From: Gammaproteobacteria bacterium
Lineage (GTDB): Bacteria; Pseudomonadota; Gammaproteobacteria; Ga0077554; Ga007554
Reading direction: 5' to 3'
Length of the DNA: 64,000 nucleotides
Assembly: GCA_040183005.1 (NCBI GenBank)
Contig: JAMPIW010000004.1
Coordinates: forward strand, 1 to 64,000
Part shown: in pieces, positions 1-9,655 of the stretch
Layout: every line of letters starts with the position of its first letter
Position numbering within the stretch: position 1 is the first letter of the stretch
Notes under the pieces: model-generated
Database searches by the model: none
What the model was told of the DNA's origin: nothing
What the model saw: only the letters and a program-made list of their open reading frames with translations
Made by a program: the position numbers and the translations under genes

Positions 1-74
1 GGTTTGCATTCCACTATGCGCAGTCTCACCGTAATGCCGCCCTGGGTCTTCTCGATCCGTGCAGGCAGTTTCAT
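1..74 (-). CDS. possible 5' end of an unidentified gene, cut by window edge
   Basis: On the minus strand an ATG at 74 opens a frame (MKLPARIEKTQGG...) that stays open to the window edge, about 24 codons. An AAGGG lies seven bases upstream of this ATG, which favours it over the in-frame ATG at 80. The visible residues are not enough to name a family. It may be a real gene running leftward or a chance frame; the ribosome-binding site is the only positive evidence. Confidence 0.3.
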   Translation of the reverse strand, partial: MKLPARIEKTQGGITVRLRIVECK

Positions 75-132
75 TTCCATACCCTTGGTTGAAACTACCG
101 GCTTTAGCCGGTGACTTTGACCTTAAATTTTT

Positions 133-462
133 GGCTCCTCAGCAAAATCTGTGGGCCATTAACGCGGTTTCTTCGGGTAGGAGCACGTTAGTGCCCCGGA
201 TAAAAACAGGGCATCCCGCCCAATCTCTGAGAAGATGGAGTTGCGAAACAAACATCAGCCAGAGATGGGAGGGCGGGATGCAACTCAAGACTATCCTGAA
301 TCGGGTTCAGAAGTTCAAATCGTTTGTATACGCAGCGGTGCGGCTGCGAGAGGCCGCTGGGGCGCCGCTGCTGGAGATTGACGTGGAGGCGCGTGCCAAC
401 AGCCATCCAGTCTGTTCGAAGTGCGGTCGCCCGGCCCCGGCTATGACCGCCTGGCCGCGAGG
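133..462 (+). pseudogene. left-end remnant of an ISL3-family insertion sequence
   Basis: A frame from 278 (MQLKTILNRVQKFKSF...) resembles the N-terminus of ISL3-family transposases, including the first CxxC pair (CSKCGRP, about residues 47-53). A one-base loss near 431 shifts the frame; the continuation GPGYDRLAAR is read in the next frame. The similarity stops near 462, where sequence of another gene on the opposite strand begins. A terminal-repeat-like GGCTCCTCAGCAAAATCTG at 133 resembles the ends of the complete ISL3 copy at 1514-2891. An imperfect hairpin (about 211-281, GCATCCCGCCC against GGGCGGGATGC) spans the start codon. Only the left end remains, so the element is dead. Confidence 0.6.
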
Positions 463-1465
463 CTTGAGAGGAGCGAGTTCCCGTGTTATGGAACCGTCCC
501 GGTGTTCGACCTTGCGGTGGTGTTTAAAAAAGGAAACGTCATTGGTCGTGGTTTCAATGCGCAGCACGCGTTTGAACTTGTCGTATATTTTGACGGAGGC
601 GCTGCCCATGCAATGTTTGATGCAGGTTCCCTCGATGCGGGTGGACAAGCGGGAGCCGAGTTCATGTGCAAGCTGCGGCGTGATCTTCTTGCCGAGGAAA
701 GAGGACACGTGTTCGGCCTTGACCGCGATGACCGCCTGCCGGGAGATGTTCTCGTAGAGCGTGGAGAGAATGGCATCGAAACGGAAGACCAGATCGGTTG
801 AATGCTCGGTTTGCATGAAGCTCCAGTGGTATTTTTGCTCGCACACATCGAGCACCGGGCAGCACATCATGGCGTAGCAGTCGAGAATGCGGTGCAGGTC
901 ATCGGGCTTGAATTGATCGGATAGTGGCTGTGCATTGGCAAAATCGTCGATGCGGATACACGCATTGTCGGCCATCGCATAGCCGATGCCATTTTCCGCG
1001 AGCTTGGTTTCGAGTCACGAATGGCCGTTGCAGTAAAACTGCAAACGGAAGGGGCGCCAGGTGGGCACGCGCAGGTAACACAGCCCCACCTCCTCGTCGA
1101 TAAAGTAGAAGTAATAGTGCAAGCATTTACCGGGGGTCGAACGAAGAAAGGTCATATGGGAATTCTTATCATGCCAGGGTTCATAGGCGGAACAGGCCTC
1201 CATCGCGGATGTGTGGTTTGTTGACGTGCTCTATGGACACGCCCTGCGCATTGGCGAGTTCATGCGCGTGCTTACGGATGCGCTCGCGCAAAGGGTCGGC
1301 AAAGACTTTGGCATAGTCAAATATCTTGATATGGCGGGAATACAGGAAGCTGGTCATGCCGCTCGCATAGCAGGCACCGGGCAATGTGCCCGTGATAATC
1401 ATCCGGTCATAGCAGGAAAGCACACCCAGCAGGTCTGCTTGGTAACGTTCGGTCAGCAGTCTCAT
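463..1465 (-). pseudogene. decayed gene of a widespread conserved family of unknown function
   Basis: The pieces read in order on the minus strand: MRLLTERYQADLLGVLSCYD with the motif MIITGTLPG (from 1465), then EACSAYEPWHDKNSH with GKCLHYYFYFID and VRVPTW-like segments (about 1203-1015), then IRIDDFANAQPL, KYHWSFMQ, RIEGTCIKHCMG and FFKHHRKVEHRDG down to about 463. I know this set of motifs from a common family of roughly 450-residue proteins of unknown role. Here an internal stretch is lost with a frameshift near 1200, a tryptophan codon in GHSW has become TGA at about 1015, and the C-terminus is replaced by the ISL3 remnant. An intact ISL3 element lies 40 bp upstream of the start. The gene is not functional. 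Confidence 0.65.
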
Positions 1466-1513
1466 GATCGGCGTCTCCTCGGAAGGTGGGCTACGCGGAC
1501 TTTAACCTTTTTG

Positions 1514-2891
1514 GGCTCTTCGCGTGATCGTGTGGGTAAATTTCATGTTTTTTAGAGCCTCGGGAGCATAGACGTGAGTATTTTTAGTCGCAGATATTCT
1601 TCATCGCGCAGACCATATGCACGGCGTTGGATGACGCGTATCTTATTGTTGAGCCCCTCAACAAAGCCGAGTGAAACTTTATTCTCTGGCTTGCAATAGG
1701 CTGCGATCCCATCCCAATGGCGCTCAATCATCTCGGCAAATTTCTCGTAAGGTTTCAGGCGCTGCCACTTCAGGCTGGTTTTCCAATTCTCGAAGAAACG
1801 CCGCGCCCATGCTTCGCTCCTGTAATCCCACAACTGGCCAAACGACTCTTTCAGCAGGTACGCCGTGTTCAGCCGTTTGTTCGCTGCCAGCAAAGCCTTC
1901 AAAGAACGTCTGCCGTCCAGTGTCATATTTTCGTGATTGGAAAGCAGTACGTATTTCTGCCCCTTAATGTAGCGCCTATCCTTGCCCTGAAGACGTGCAT
2001 ATTCCATCTTTCTGACTTTATCCAGAGCATCGCCGAGATGGCTCATGATGTGGAATTTGTCGAACAGGATGGCCGCCTGCGGGGCGCGTTCGTTGGTTAC
2101 GTTACGAAAGGGCTTCCACATATCCATCACTGCAAGACAAATGCCTTTGGATTTCTTCTCTCCCAGCCAGTCATAGAACTGTCGCATGCTGTCCTCCGAA
2201 CGGTCGGCACCGCCAAACCAGATGGGACGACCACGGATCAAGTCGCTGACTACAATGCGATAGGTATGTCCTTTGCGAATCGATATTTCGTCGATGCCAA
2301 TGGCCTTGGGTGCTGGCGTTCCGGCGCGTTCCAGTTGCGCGGTCATGTATTGCTTGTCCAGTTCCTTGACGGTGTGCCAGTCCAGAAGCAATTCGCGGGC
2401 AATGTCCGACACCGTGCTGGCGCGACACCGTCTGCCTACATACCAAGAAAATCGCTTTGTATAGAGTGGGTTGTCGGCGAGAAAGTCGAGTCGTTCGCGT
2501 TTCACTTTCCCGCAGTGCCGACAAAGCACCCGTCGAATTTCGATTTCCAGATAGATACGTGTGTCGCCACAGGAGAGGTCGCGAACTCGTCGAAGCCTCT
2601 TGTCGTACCAACCAGAGCGCGTTCTGCCGCAACTGTTGCAGGCCGTTTTTTTGAGCGCCGAACGAGCGTGATGATCCGTGCTTTGGAGTCGCCAAAGATG
2701 CCGCGTATCTTTTCCAGCGGGCGAAAACAGGGGAATCGGTATGCGTCGAGAATGCGTTTGGGTTTGCGTGAAATAGCCATTGAAAAAACCTCCCATTTTC
2801 TGCAACAGGTGCAGGATGCATTTTGCCTGATGCCACAAGGCTTGCGGAGGTTTTCATGTTAAATTTCACCCACTCGATTTCACGAAGACCC
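1514..2891 (-). mobile_element. complete ISL3-family insertion sequence with 8-bp target duplication
   Basis: The left end reads GGCTCTTCGCGTGATCG and the right end, on the other strand, GGGTCTTCGTGAAATCG; both continue into matching GTGGGT and AAATTT blocks, giving imperfect terminal repeats of about 35 bp. The octamer CCTTTTTG stands directly outside both ends (1506-1513 and 2892-2899), the 8-bp duplication expected for ISL3. The element is 1378 bp and carries one transposase gene. The perfect duplication indicates insertion without later rearrangement. It landed just upstream of the decayed gene at 463-1465. Confidence 0.85.
1552..2780 (-). CDS. ISL3-family transposase, probably made by -1 frameshifting
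   Basis: DDE transposase of the ISL3 (IS204/IS1001/IS1096/IS1165) family. The main frame (1552 to about 2650) shows a zinc-finger CNSCG...CRHCG, the first acidic motif IGIDEISIRKG, a second in VMDMWKPF, and the C-terminal NNKIRVIQRRAYG block typical of the family. The expected N-terminus (MAISRKPKRILDAYRF... through GIFGDSKARIITLVRR) is in a different frame that starts at 2780 and meets the main frame at a run of seven A (2646-2652). In the upstream frame the run reads tcA AAA AAA, a canonical -1 slippery heptamer, and a -1 shift there joins the two parts. An unshifted product from an ATG at 2838 would have a nonsense N-terminus. A homopolymer sequencing error is the alternative. Confidence 0.75.
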
Positions 2892-2899
2892 CCTTTTTG

Positions 2900-3170
2900 G
2901 TTCCGGCTCGTCCGGCTTAGGGTAATACAAATATCCACGGTTTTGTAATGCCATGCCTCGAAACAGGTTCTTACACTAAAATGGAAACAGGGAGTGCACT
3001 TGCGCACACGCCCTGTTGTACTGCGCACTGAAAATCGTGCAATCTACCCCGTAGCGGACCGACCAAACAGGTGAGTCTGCAGTGCATGATAAAGCCTATT
3101 TAAAACATATTGCTAACCGCCCAAAGAAGCAGTCAACTGCCGTTTTTAGGATGAAATCAGGCTGGGCTTC
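2900..3170. other. intergenic stretch with a hairpin
   Basis: About 270 bp without a convincing gene, between the ISL3 target duplication and the 3' end of ubiH. It holds the original upstream DNA of the decayed gene at 463-1465. A hairpin at 2986-3017 pairs AACAGGG with CCCTGTT, with a GTGC/GCAC inner stem. No T-run follows, so a terminator role is doubtful. Confidence 0.4.
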
Positions 3171-4403
3171 CTACAACCCCAGCCCCCTCGCCAATCTCGG
3201 CAATTTACCCACTAAACCCATGGTCTGGCGCGCCAGCAGATGTTTTAGCGGTGGCAGCAAATCCACTGCCAGCAATCCGAGGTTGCGCCCCAGCGCAAAC
3301 GGTGCAAGCGGGTTGGTGAAAATGCGTACCAGGCTGTCGGTGAAGGCAATGGCGCGCATCTGGTCAGCGCGGCGCCAGTCCGCATAGTGGTTGAGTACAT
3401 CGAGGTTGCCAATGTCGTAACCGGCGCGCTGCGCCTCGACAATGACTTGGGCAAGCGCGGCGGCGTCGCGCAGGCCGAGATTGAAGCCTTGACCTGCGAT
3501 GGGGTGCAGGGTGTGGGCGGCATTGCCAATCACAGCCAGCTGCGGGCGCACGTGTTCGAGCGCGCGGGTCAATACCAGTGGGTAGGCGTGGCGCATGCCG
3601 GTTTTTTGCAATCTGCCCAGACGGTGGCCGAAGGCATGTTGTAATCCCGCGAGGAAGGCCTCGTCGGTCAGCCTCATGACGGTGTCGGCCTGGTCGCTGG
3701 CGACCGTCCACACCACGGCGCAACGGTTGTCGCTCATCGGCAGCATGGCGATGGGGCCGGTGGAGGTGAAGCGCTCGTAGGCGATGTTGTTGTGCGGGTG
3801 CTGCGGCGTGATGTTGGTGATGATGGCGGTCTGGTGGTAATCCCAGGTGCGGGTGGGAATCTTGAGCTGTTCACGCACCGCCGATTTGCCGCCGTCCGCC
3901 GCCACAACCAGGCGCGCGGTGAGGGTGCGCTGCTCGCCGTTTTGATCCACGATCACCTGTGCGTGATCGGCACGGGTGGTGATGTTGGTCAGTTGCGCCG
4001 GGCAGATCAGCTCGACATGAGGGAGGGCGTGGAGCGCTTGCATGAGTGTTTGGCCAAGCGTTCGGCTCACCACGACATAACCCAGCGCCTCGACACCTTC
4101 ATCGGCGCAGTCGATATGCGTGACACCGAAATGGCCACGGTCGGAGACATGGATCTTTTTGATGGGGGTGGTAGCGCCCGCCAACGTAGCCCACAGCCCC
4201 ATGCCCTCGAAGATGCGCCGTGATCCGTAGGCGAGCGCCAGGGTGCGGTCATCGTAGCTGGGCTGTGCCTGCGCGGATGCGTTAAACGGCACGGCCTCAA
4301 TGATGCCGATGCGCAACGCGGTGTTGCCCAGCGCGCATGCAAGGCTCGCACCCACCATGCCGCCGCCGATGATCAGGATGTCGTAATCTATGGGTGCGGA
4401 CAT
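3171..4403 (-). CDS. ubiH: 2-octaprenyl-6-methoxyphenol hydroxylase UbiH (FAD monooxygenase)
   Basis: Flavin-dependent aromatic hydroxylase of ubiquinone synthesis. The 410 residues match the UbiH/UbiF/VisC family: GGGMVGAS for FAD binding at residues 13-20, DDRTLAL at 51-57, the ADGGKS motif near 169-174, and the second FAD motif GNAAHTLHPIAGQGFN at 293-308. It lies 5 bp downstream of pepP in the order ygfB-pepP-ubiH known from gammaproteobacteria, which favours UbiH over the paralogues UbiF and UbiI; no second hydroxylase gene follows here. The start ATG at 4403 gives the usual N-terminus just ahead of the dinucleotide-binding strand. Transcription probably comes from upstream of ygfB. Confidence 0.88.
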   Translation of the reverse strand: MSAPIDYDILIIGGGMVGASLACALGNTALRIGIIEAVPFNASAQAQPSYDDRTLALAYGSRRIFEGMGLWATLAGATTPIKKIHVSDRGHFGVTHIDCADEGVEALGYVVVSRTLGQTLMQALHALPHVELICPAQLTNITTRADHAQVIVDQNGEQRTLTARLVVAADGGKSAVREQLKIPTRTWDYHQTAIITNITPQHPHNNIAYERFTSTGPIAMLPMSDNRCAVVWTVASDQADTVMRLTDEAFLAGLQHAFGHRLGRLQKTGMRHAYPLVLTRALEHVRPQLAVIGNAAHTLHPIAGQGFNLGLRDAAALAQVIVEAQRAGYDIGNLDVLNHYADWRRADQMRAIAFTDSLVRIFTNPLAPFALGRNLGLLAVDLLPPLKHLLARQTMGLVGKLPRLARGLGL

Positions 4404-4408
4404 GATGA

Positions 4409-5725
4409 TCAGCCCGGCGCTTGAGCCATGAGGGCTTCAATGTCCGCAACCGACTTGGGCGCGGCAGCGGTAAGCACTTCGTGTCCGTCCTTTGTTACCA
4501 GCACGTCATCCTCGATGCGAATGCCGATGTTCCACCATTTTTTCGGCACACCCTTGCTTCCTGCCGGGATGTACAGGCCCGGCTCGACGGTCAGCACCAT
4601 GCCCGCTTCCAGCCTGCGCCAGTTGCCGTCCACTTTATACGCGCCTACGTCATGCACATCCATGCCCAACCAGTGGCCGGTGCGGTGCATGTAAAATTTT
4701 CGGTGGGCTTCGTCTTTGATGAGCTGCTTGGGCTTGCCTTTGAGCAGGCCCAGTTCCACCAGCCCTTCGGTCAGCACGCGCACCGCAGCCTCGTGCGGTT
4801 CGTTCCAGTGGTTGCCGGGCCGCACCTTGTCGATGGCGGCGAGCTGGGCAGCCAACACAATTTCGTAGACCGCCTTTTGTTCGGCGCTGAAACGGCCATT
4901 GACCGGAAAGGTGCGTGTGATATCGGCAGCGTAACAATCGAATTCCGCGCCCGCGTCGATCAACAGCAGGTCGCCGTCGTTGAGGCTGGCGTTGTTGTCC
5001 GTGTAGTGCAGTGTGCAAGCATTGCCGCCGCCGCCCACGATGGAGTTATAGGCTGGAAACCGGCAACCCTCGCGCACAAACTCATGCAGCAGTTCGGCCT
5101 CAACCTGGTATTCCATCATGCCCGCACGGCAGGTCTGCATGGCGCGGCGGTGGGCTGCTGTCGATACCTTGGCCGCGTAACGCATAGCGGTAATCTCGGT
5201 CTTGCTCTTGAACAGGCGCATCTCGTGCAGCGGCTCTTCCAACGCGACAAATTCCGCCGGGGCATGCACGCCGGTACGCGCCTTGTGGCGCACCTGATTC
5301 ACCCATGCCATAACCTGTTGATCGAAGGCTTGCCGCTGGCCCATTGCATAAAAGGCCCGCCGCCGGTTTTCCAGCAGGCCGGGCAGCACCTTGTCGATAT
5401 CGCCGATGGGAAATGATTCATCGGCGCCATACGCCGTGCGCGCACCTTCCTGACCCGCACGGGAGCCAGTCCATACCTCCATCTTTGGGTCACGCTCACG
5501 GCAGAACAGGATATATTCGCCTTCTTTGCGCCCCGGCACCAGCACCGCTACCGCCTCCGGCTCGGAAAAGCCCGTCAGATAATAAAAGTCGCTGTCGGGA
5601 CGGTACGAATATTCACTGTCACGGTTGCGCAGCGCGTGGGGCGCGGCGGGCAGTATGGCAACCCCGCCATGGCCGATAGTGCGCATCAGGCGTGCGCGGC
5701 GTTGTGCGAATTCTTTGGTGTTCAT
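4409..5725 (-). CDS. pepP: Xaa-Pro aminopeptidase PepP
   Basis: Dinuclear metal exopeptidase that removes N-terminal residues preceding proline. From the ATG at 5725 the protein has 438 residues: an N-terminal aminopeptidase P domain (about 1-170) and a pita-bread M24 domain. Metal ligands are visible as D257 and D268 (LIDAGAEFDCYAADITR), H351 (HRTGHWLGMDVHD), E381 (TVEPGLY) and E405 (RIEDD). A longer frame from 5752 would overlap the ygfB end by 17 bases; MNTKEFAQRR is the normal family start. Second gene of the ygfB-pepP-ubiH operon. Confidence 0.93.
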   Translation of the reverse strand: MNTKEFAQRRARLMRTIGHGGVAILPAAPHALRNRDSEYSYRPDSDFYYLTGFSEPEAVAVLVPGRKEGEYILFCRERDPKMEVWTGSRAGQEGARTAYGADESFPIGDIDKVLPGLLENRRRAFYAMGQRQAFDQQVMAWVNQVRHKARTGVHAPAEFVALEEPLHEMRLFKSKTEITAMRYAAKVSTAAHRRAMQTCRAGMMEYQVEAELLHEFVREGCRFPAYNSIVGGGGNACTLHYTDNNASLNDGDLLLIDAGAEFDCYAADITRTFPVNGRFSAEQKAVYEIVLAAQLAAIDKVRPGNHWNEPHEAAVRVLTEGLVELGLLKGKPKQLIKDEAHRKFYMHRTGHWLGMDVHDVGAYKVDGNWRRLEAGMVLTVEPGLYIPAGSKGVPKKWWNIGIRIEDDVLVTKDGHEVLTAAAPKSVADIEALMAQAPG

Positions 5726-5735
5726 GGATAGACTC

Positions 5736-6317
5736 TTAATGTACGATGACATCGTCTGGGCGCGGCTGTTTTATAGCGCGCAGTTCTTCGCGGATCAGCA
5801 ACACGCCCATGCGGACGTATTCAACGATTTCGATAAAGGCGTCTTCGTCTTCGGCAGAGGCGTCGCCGTCATCGGCGTCGATGTGGGTGATCTCGGTCAT
5901 GTCGTTGATGATCTCGGCGCTGGCTTCGGGTATCTGTTCCAGGTTTTTGAGACCACCCATGCTCAACCCGAGCAGAAAACTCTGGCACCATTCGGCCAGT
6001 GCAGCGGTGCGCAAGGCGAGGGGTTGGTCATCGTCAGGCAATAATGGCTCAAAACCATAGTCAGAATCATTCAGTTGGTCGAGCACCCGCCCGAGCAACG
6101 CGCTCAACAGAGATCTCCCTTCTTCCGTCAAGGCAACCTCTGTATCCGGCGTGCCGCCCAATACATAGGATATCCATGCGGCGCTGTCCACCGTATCCTG
6201 GGCGCAGAGCAAGCCGCTGAGCAGGCCGTGGCATTCGGCGGCATCGACCGAGGATCCGACACGATGCAGCACTTCATTGATTTGATCGAAATCGGTGGGT
6301 TGAATATCAGCAGACAT
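5736..6317 (-). CDS. ygfB: UPF0149 family protein YgfB
   Basis: 193-residue acidic protein of the UPF0149/YgfB family. Visible family features are the ECHGLLSGLLCA motif (about residues 29-40), a WCQSFLLGL segment (about 109-117) and the acidic C-terminal half with EYVRMGVLLI near the end. The biochemical role is not firmly known; in gammaproteobacteria it sits at the head of the pepP-ubiH operon and is divergent from zapA, as here. It is separated from the divergent zapB-like gene by 94 bp that must hold both promoters. Confidence 0.9.
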   Translation of the reverse strand: MSADIQPTDFDQINEVLHRVGSSVDAAECHGLLSGLLCAQDTVDSAAWISYVLGGTPDTEVALTEEGRSLLSALLGRVLDQLNDSDYGFEPLLPDDDQPLALRTAALAEWCQSFLLGLSMGGLKNLEQIPEASAEIINDMTEITHIDADDGDASAEDEDAFIEIVEYVRMGVLLIREELRAIKQPRPDDVIVH

Positions 6318-6411
6318 GAGGTGGCTCCGTATTGTTATACGCTATGCTATCATCGTACCGGCAGTATCGAAACACCTGCCTTGACCCTGTTAAATAGCAG
6401 TTCTACCATTA
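6318..6411. promoter_or_regulatory. divergent promoter region between ygfB and the zap genes
   Basis: The 94-bp gap separates outward-facing genes and is AT-richer than its surroundings (TATTGTTATACGCTATGCTA around 6331-6350, with TATACG and TATGCT as -10 candidates). No clear -35 partner or operator was identified, so the promoter call rests mainly on gene orientation. Confidence 0.4.
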
Positions 6412-6660
6412 ATGACCATGAAACCCGTGAAATCCGACAATTCAACCCGTGCCATAGAGCAGGATCTGCGCAGCCTCGAATTTCGTATTGAAGAGCTGAT
6501 TCAGGCCTGCGAGCGCCTGAAAGAAGAAAACACCCTGCTGCGCAGCCAGAACGTCAAACTGGCCGCGGAGCGCGCCGAACTGGCAAAAAAAACCGAGCTG
6601 GCCAGCACGCGGGTGGAATCCATGATCATGCGCTTCAAGTCCATGGAATATGACGCATGA
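6412..6660 (+). CDS. TIGR02449-type ZapB-like coiled-coil protein
   Basis: An 82-residue protein that is almost entirely a coiled coil (LEFRIEELIQACERLKEEN and following heptads, about residues 20-75). Small proteins of this type stand directly upstream of zapA in many gammaproteobacteria and resemble the Z-ring factor ZapB, so a structural role in division is likely but inferred. The stop overlaps the zapA start (ATGA at 6657-6660), which implies translational coupling. A second in-frame ATG at 6418 could also serve as start. Confidence 0.8.
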   Translation: MTMKPVKSDNSTRAIEQDLRSLEFRIEELIQACERLKEENTLLRSQNVKLAAERAELAKKTELASTRVESMIMRFKSMEYDA

Positions 6661-6971
6661 GTGCTGACATCGTAGCGGTAGACGTTCGTGTGCTGGATAA
6701 GGAATACCGCGTGGCATGTCCGGAGGACGAGCGTGACGAATTGCTCGCCTCGGCGCGCTACTTGAACGACAAGATGAAAGAAATACGCGATACCGGCAAG
6801 GTGATCGGTGCGGATCGCGTGGCCGTGATGGCGGCACTGAACATCGCTCACGAGCTGTTGCTGGGCAAATCCCATAAGGATGATTATGCCCAGTCGATCA
6901 CCAACCGGATAAAGCTGCTGAGCAACAAGATCGACACCGCTCTTGTCAATGGAAAGCAGATAGAGCTGTAA
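6657..6971 (+). CDS. zapA: cell division protein ZapA
   Basis: ZapA binds FtsZ and bundles protofilaments at the division site. The 104 residues show the ZapA pattern: an N-terminal beta segment (VAVDVRVLDKEYRVACPE), the helix DELLASARYLNDKM, then DRVAVMAALNIAHELL near residues 55-71 and a C-terminal coiled coil. In Escherichia coli zapA is followed by 6S RNA and 5-formyl-THF cyclo-ligase; here those two lie 7 kb further on and face the opposite way, so the ancestral cluster appears split. It is coupled to the coiled-coil gene upstream. Confidence 0.92.
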   Translation: MSADIVAVDVRVLDKEYRVACPEDERDELLASARYLNDKMKEIRDTGKVIGADRVAVMAALNIAHELLLGKSHKDDYAQSITNRIKLLSNKIDTALVNGKQIEL

Positions 6972-7019
6972 GCTGCCTTTTCGCCCAACTACCGTTGCAG
7001 CAATCCGGTACGTTGCGCA

Positions 7020-7420
7020 GCATTCATCTTGGGCGCGATATATGTCTCGAAGCCACATCACGCCAGCGATGGCGGCGTCCCTCATCATCTTTTTACAAAA
7101 AAATCCAGCGCGAATATCGAAGGCGCGCTTCTTGATAAGACCCTTCACGTTCATCGTCAAGCGCAGCTTGGTCAGGCAAGGCTGGTCGTGGGTCTCACGC
7201 AGCACCGCTTCGTTGCCATAGGCAATGTCACCGCGTAGCAAGGTGGGACGCTCCGCCTTCGGCAATGAATCCCCGTGAATGGGGCAATGTCCAGCCAGGT
7301 CCAAATCCCGGGCATGCTGTGCAGCGGCGCTGTCTCGTTGCCCGGCATCACTTCCGCCGCCAACGCCAGTCGGGTGTTTGCCACCTTTACGGTGGTAACT
7401 GTGCGAAAGGTGCCTTGGTT
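7020..7420 (-). pseudogene. transposase remnant, probably IS1380-like
   Basis: Two minus-strand frames carry adjoining pieces: TVKVANTRLALAAEVMPGNE and SMPGIW (about 7410-7290), then in the next frame TLLRGDIAYGNEAVLRE and TKLRLTMNVKGLIKK (about 7240-7120). The order, with a catalytic aspartate in RGD followed by a YLFKLR-like strand, resembles IS1380-type DDE transposases. Neither end, start nor terminal repeats can be seen and a frameshift separates the parts, so it is a dead internal fragment. It occupies most of the 625-bp gap between zapA and the DUF255 gene; I see no other gene there. Confidence 0.5.
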
Positions 7421-7596
7421 GTTGGCACGCCTCCTTTCGCTATTCAGTGATTTTCTTCGCTTGCGCCGGTACCGTGAATCAACATCCATGCCGGAAGGTT
7501 ATCTTGAATTCATCGCACATTCTCTTGCTGTGGGCTTTGATATAGATCAATATTTGATAGGAAAATCGTTGACAACACCGGAAAAACTCTTCAAAC

Positions 7597-9654
7597 ATGG
7601 TTACCAGCACCCCCACCAATCACCTGATCACAGAAACCAGCCCCTATCTACTCCAGCACGCACACAATCCAGTGGAATGGTATCCGTGGAGCCAGGAGGT
7701 GCTGGACAAGGCGCGGCGCGAGAACAAGCCGATTCTGCTTTCGATTGGTTATTCCGCGTGCCATTGGTGTCACGTGATGGCGCACGAATCGTTTGAAGAC
7801 GAAGCAACCGCCCAGGTTATGAACGCGCTATTCGTGAACATCAAGGTGGACCGCGAGGAGCGCCCCGACCTCGACAAGATCTACCAGACCGCGCACCAGT
7901 TGCTGACACAGCGCGGCGGTGGCTGGCCACTCACCGTGATTCTTACCCCGGATGATCACGCGCCATTTTTTGCCGGCACCTATTTCCCCAGAGAGCCGCG
8001 CTATGGCCTGCCGGGATTCAAAGATCTGTTGCAACGCATTGAGGCGTTTTACCGCGAACACCCGGAGGAGGTCCGGCAGCAAAATGCGTCTCTGATAAAT
8101 GCCCTGGAGAGCATGGCGCCGATGGGTGGTGGAGAAATCAATACCGCGGCACTGGACATTGCGCGCCGCCAACTTGAGCAGAGCTTCGATGCCCACTACG
8201 GCGGTTTTGGCCGTGCGCCCAAGTTTCCCCATCCCACCCATATTGAGCGTCTGCTACGCCACTGGGCCGCCACCGGCCGGGCGGACGACAAGGCGTTGTC
8301 CATGGCCCGCTTCACGCTCACCCGGATGGCACAGGGCGGCCTGTACGACCAGCTCGGCGGCGGCTTCTGCCGTTATTCGGTGGACGAGCTGTGGATGATC
8401 CCGCACTTTGAGAAAATGCTGTATGACAATGGGCCGCTGCTTGCGCTGTATAGCGAGGCATGGCTGGTCACGCGCGAGCCGTTGTTCAAACGCGTCGCGG
8501 AGGAAACCGCTGCCTGGGTGATGCGCGAGATGCAATCACCGCAAGGTGGTTATTACTCGACGCTGGATGCCGACTCCGAAGGACACGAAGGCAAGTTTTA
8601 TGCGTGGGACCGGGAGGAGGTCAAAGCGCTGCTCGATGCAGACGAATACCCTCTCTTCGCTCGCCGCTTCGGCCTCGATCAACCCGCCAATTTCGAAGGT
8701 TTGTGGCACCTGCATGTCTATCAGGACATCAGCACATTGGCGGGCGAGTTCTCCATGAGCGAGACACAAGCCGCCACGCTGCTCGATACCGCGCGCGCCA
8801 CACTGTTTGCCGCGCGTCAAAAACGCATCCACCCCGGATGCGACGAAAAGATCCTCACTGCCTGGAACGGCCTGATGATCAAAGGCATGGCCGCGGCTGG
8901 CCGTCACTTGAATCAGCCCGGCCATATCGACTCGGCACAACACGCGCTTGATTTTATCCAGGCACACTTGTGGCGCGATGGCCGGTTATTGGCGAATTAT
9001 AAAGATGGCCGGGCAACGCTTCCGGCTTATCTGGATGATTACGTCTTCCTGATCGACGGCATTCTCGAACTGCTTCAGGCACGTTGGCGCGATGGCGATC
9101 TAACCTTTGCCATCGCACTCGCCGACGCGGTGCTCACGCACTTCGAAGATAAAAAGCAGGGCGGCTTTTTCTTCACCGCCGACGACCATGAGATACTCAT
9201 CCACCGCCCCAAACCGCTGGGTGATGATGCCCTGCCCTCCGGCAATGGCATCGCCGCGTTTGTGCTGGGACGGCTGGGCCATCTGCTCGGCGAGCCCCGT
9301 TATCTCGATGCCGCCGTGCGTACCCTGAAGGCCGCCTGGCCTACCGTGACTGAAATCCCCTACGCACACAACGCACTACTACTGGCTGCGGAGGAATACC
9401 TGCACCCGCCGCAAACCATCGTCCTGCGCGGCGCATTGGATGCAATGCCTGAATGGCAGGCGATATGTGTGAAGGACTACGCCCCGCGCCGGTTTATCCT
9501 CGCCATTCCTTCAGATGCGACTGGCTTGCGGGGCGTTCTCGCGCAACGCAAACCTCGCAACGGCCTTGTTGTTTATGTCTGCGATGGCCTGGCGTGCGGC
9601 GCGCCGCTGGAGGCACTGCAGGCATTGGAGGCGGCGTTGTCTGAAAATTCCTGA
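7597..9654 (+). CDS. DUF255 thioredoxin-domain protein (YyaL/spermatogenesis-associated 20 type)
   Basis: A 685-residue protein in two parts. Residues 1-170 form the DUF255 thioredoxin-like domain with the motif SACHWCH (about 49-55), a CxxC-like pair, followed by [28 protein letters not shown] and GGWPLTV. The rest is an alpha/alpha-barrel like that of six-hairpin glycosidases and epimerases, with [28 protein letters not shown] and [13 protein letters not shown]. The family is conserved from bacteria to animals; its substrate is not established. The stop codon at 9652-9654 lies one base before the ATG of the kelch gene, suggesting one transcript. Confidence 0.88.
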   Translation: MVTSTPTNHLITETSPYLLQHAHNPVEWYPWSQEVLDKARRENKPILLSIGYSACHWCHVMAHESFEDEATAQVMNALFVNIKVDREERPDLDKIYQTAHQLLTQRGGGWPLTVILTPDDHAPFFAGTYFPREPRYGLPGFKDLLQRIEAFYREHPEEVRQQNASLINALESMAPMGGGEINTAALDIARRQLEQSFDAHYGGFGRAPKFPHPTHIERLLRHWAATGRADDKALSMARFTLTRMAQGGLYDQLGGGFCRYSVDELWMIPHFEKMLYDNGPLLALYSEAWLVTREPLFKRVAEETAAWVMREMQSPQGGYYSTLDADSEGHEGKFYAWDREEVKALLDADEYPLFARRFGLDQPANFEGLWHLHVYQDISTLAGEFSMSETQAATLLDTARATLFAARQKRIHPGCDEKILTAWNGLMIKGMAAAGRHLNQPGHIDSAQHALDFIQAHLWRDGRLLANYKDGRATLPAYLDDYVFLIDGILELLQARWRDGDLTFAIALADAVLTHFEDKKQGGFFFTADDHEILIHRPKPLGDDALPSGNGIAAFVLGRLGHLLGEPRYLDAAVRTLKAAWPTVTEIPYAHNALLLAAEEYLHPPQTIVLRGALDAMPEWQAICVKDYAPRRFILAIPSDATGLRGVLAQRKPRNGLVVYVCDGLACGAPLEALQALEAALSENS

Positions 9655-9655
9655 A

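Noticed and set aside
59-757. 232-codon plus-strand frame at the left edge
   Set aside because: It joins an ISL3 fragment to antisense of another gene; the composite is not a protein.
6501-7304. 267-codon minus-strand frame across zapA
   Set aside because: Only its upstream part (7120-7304) resembles a transposase; the remainder is antisense to zapA and its partner. Annotated as a remnant instead.
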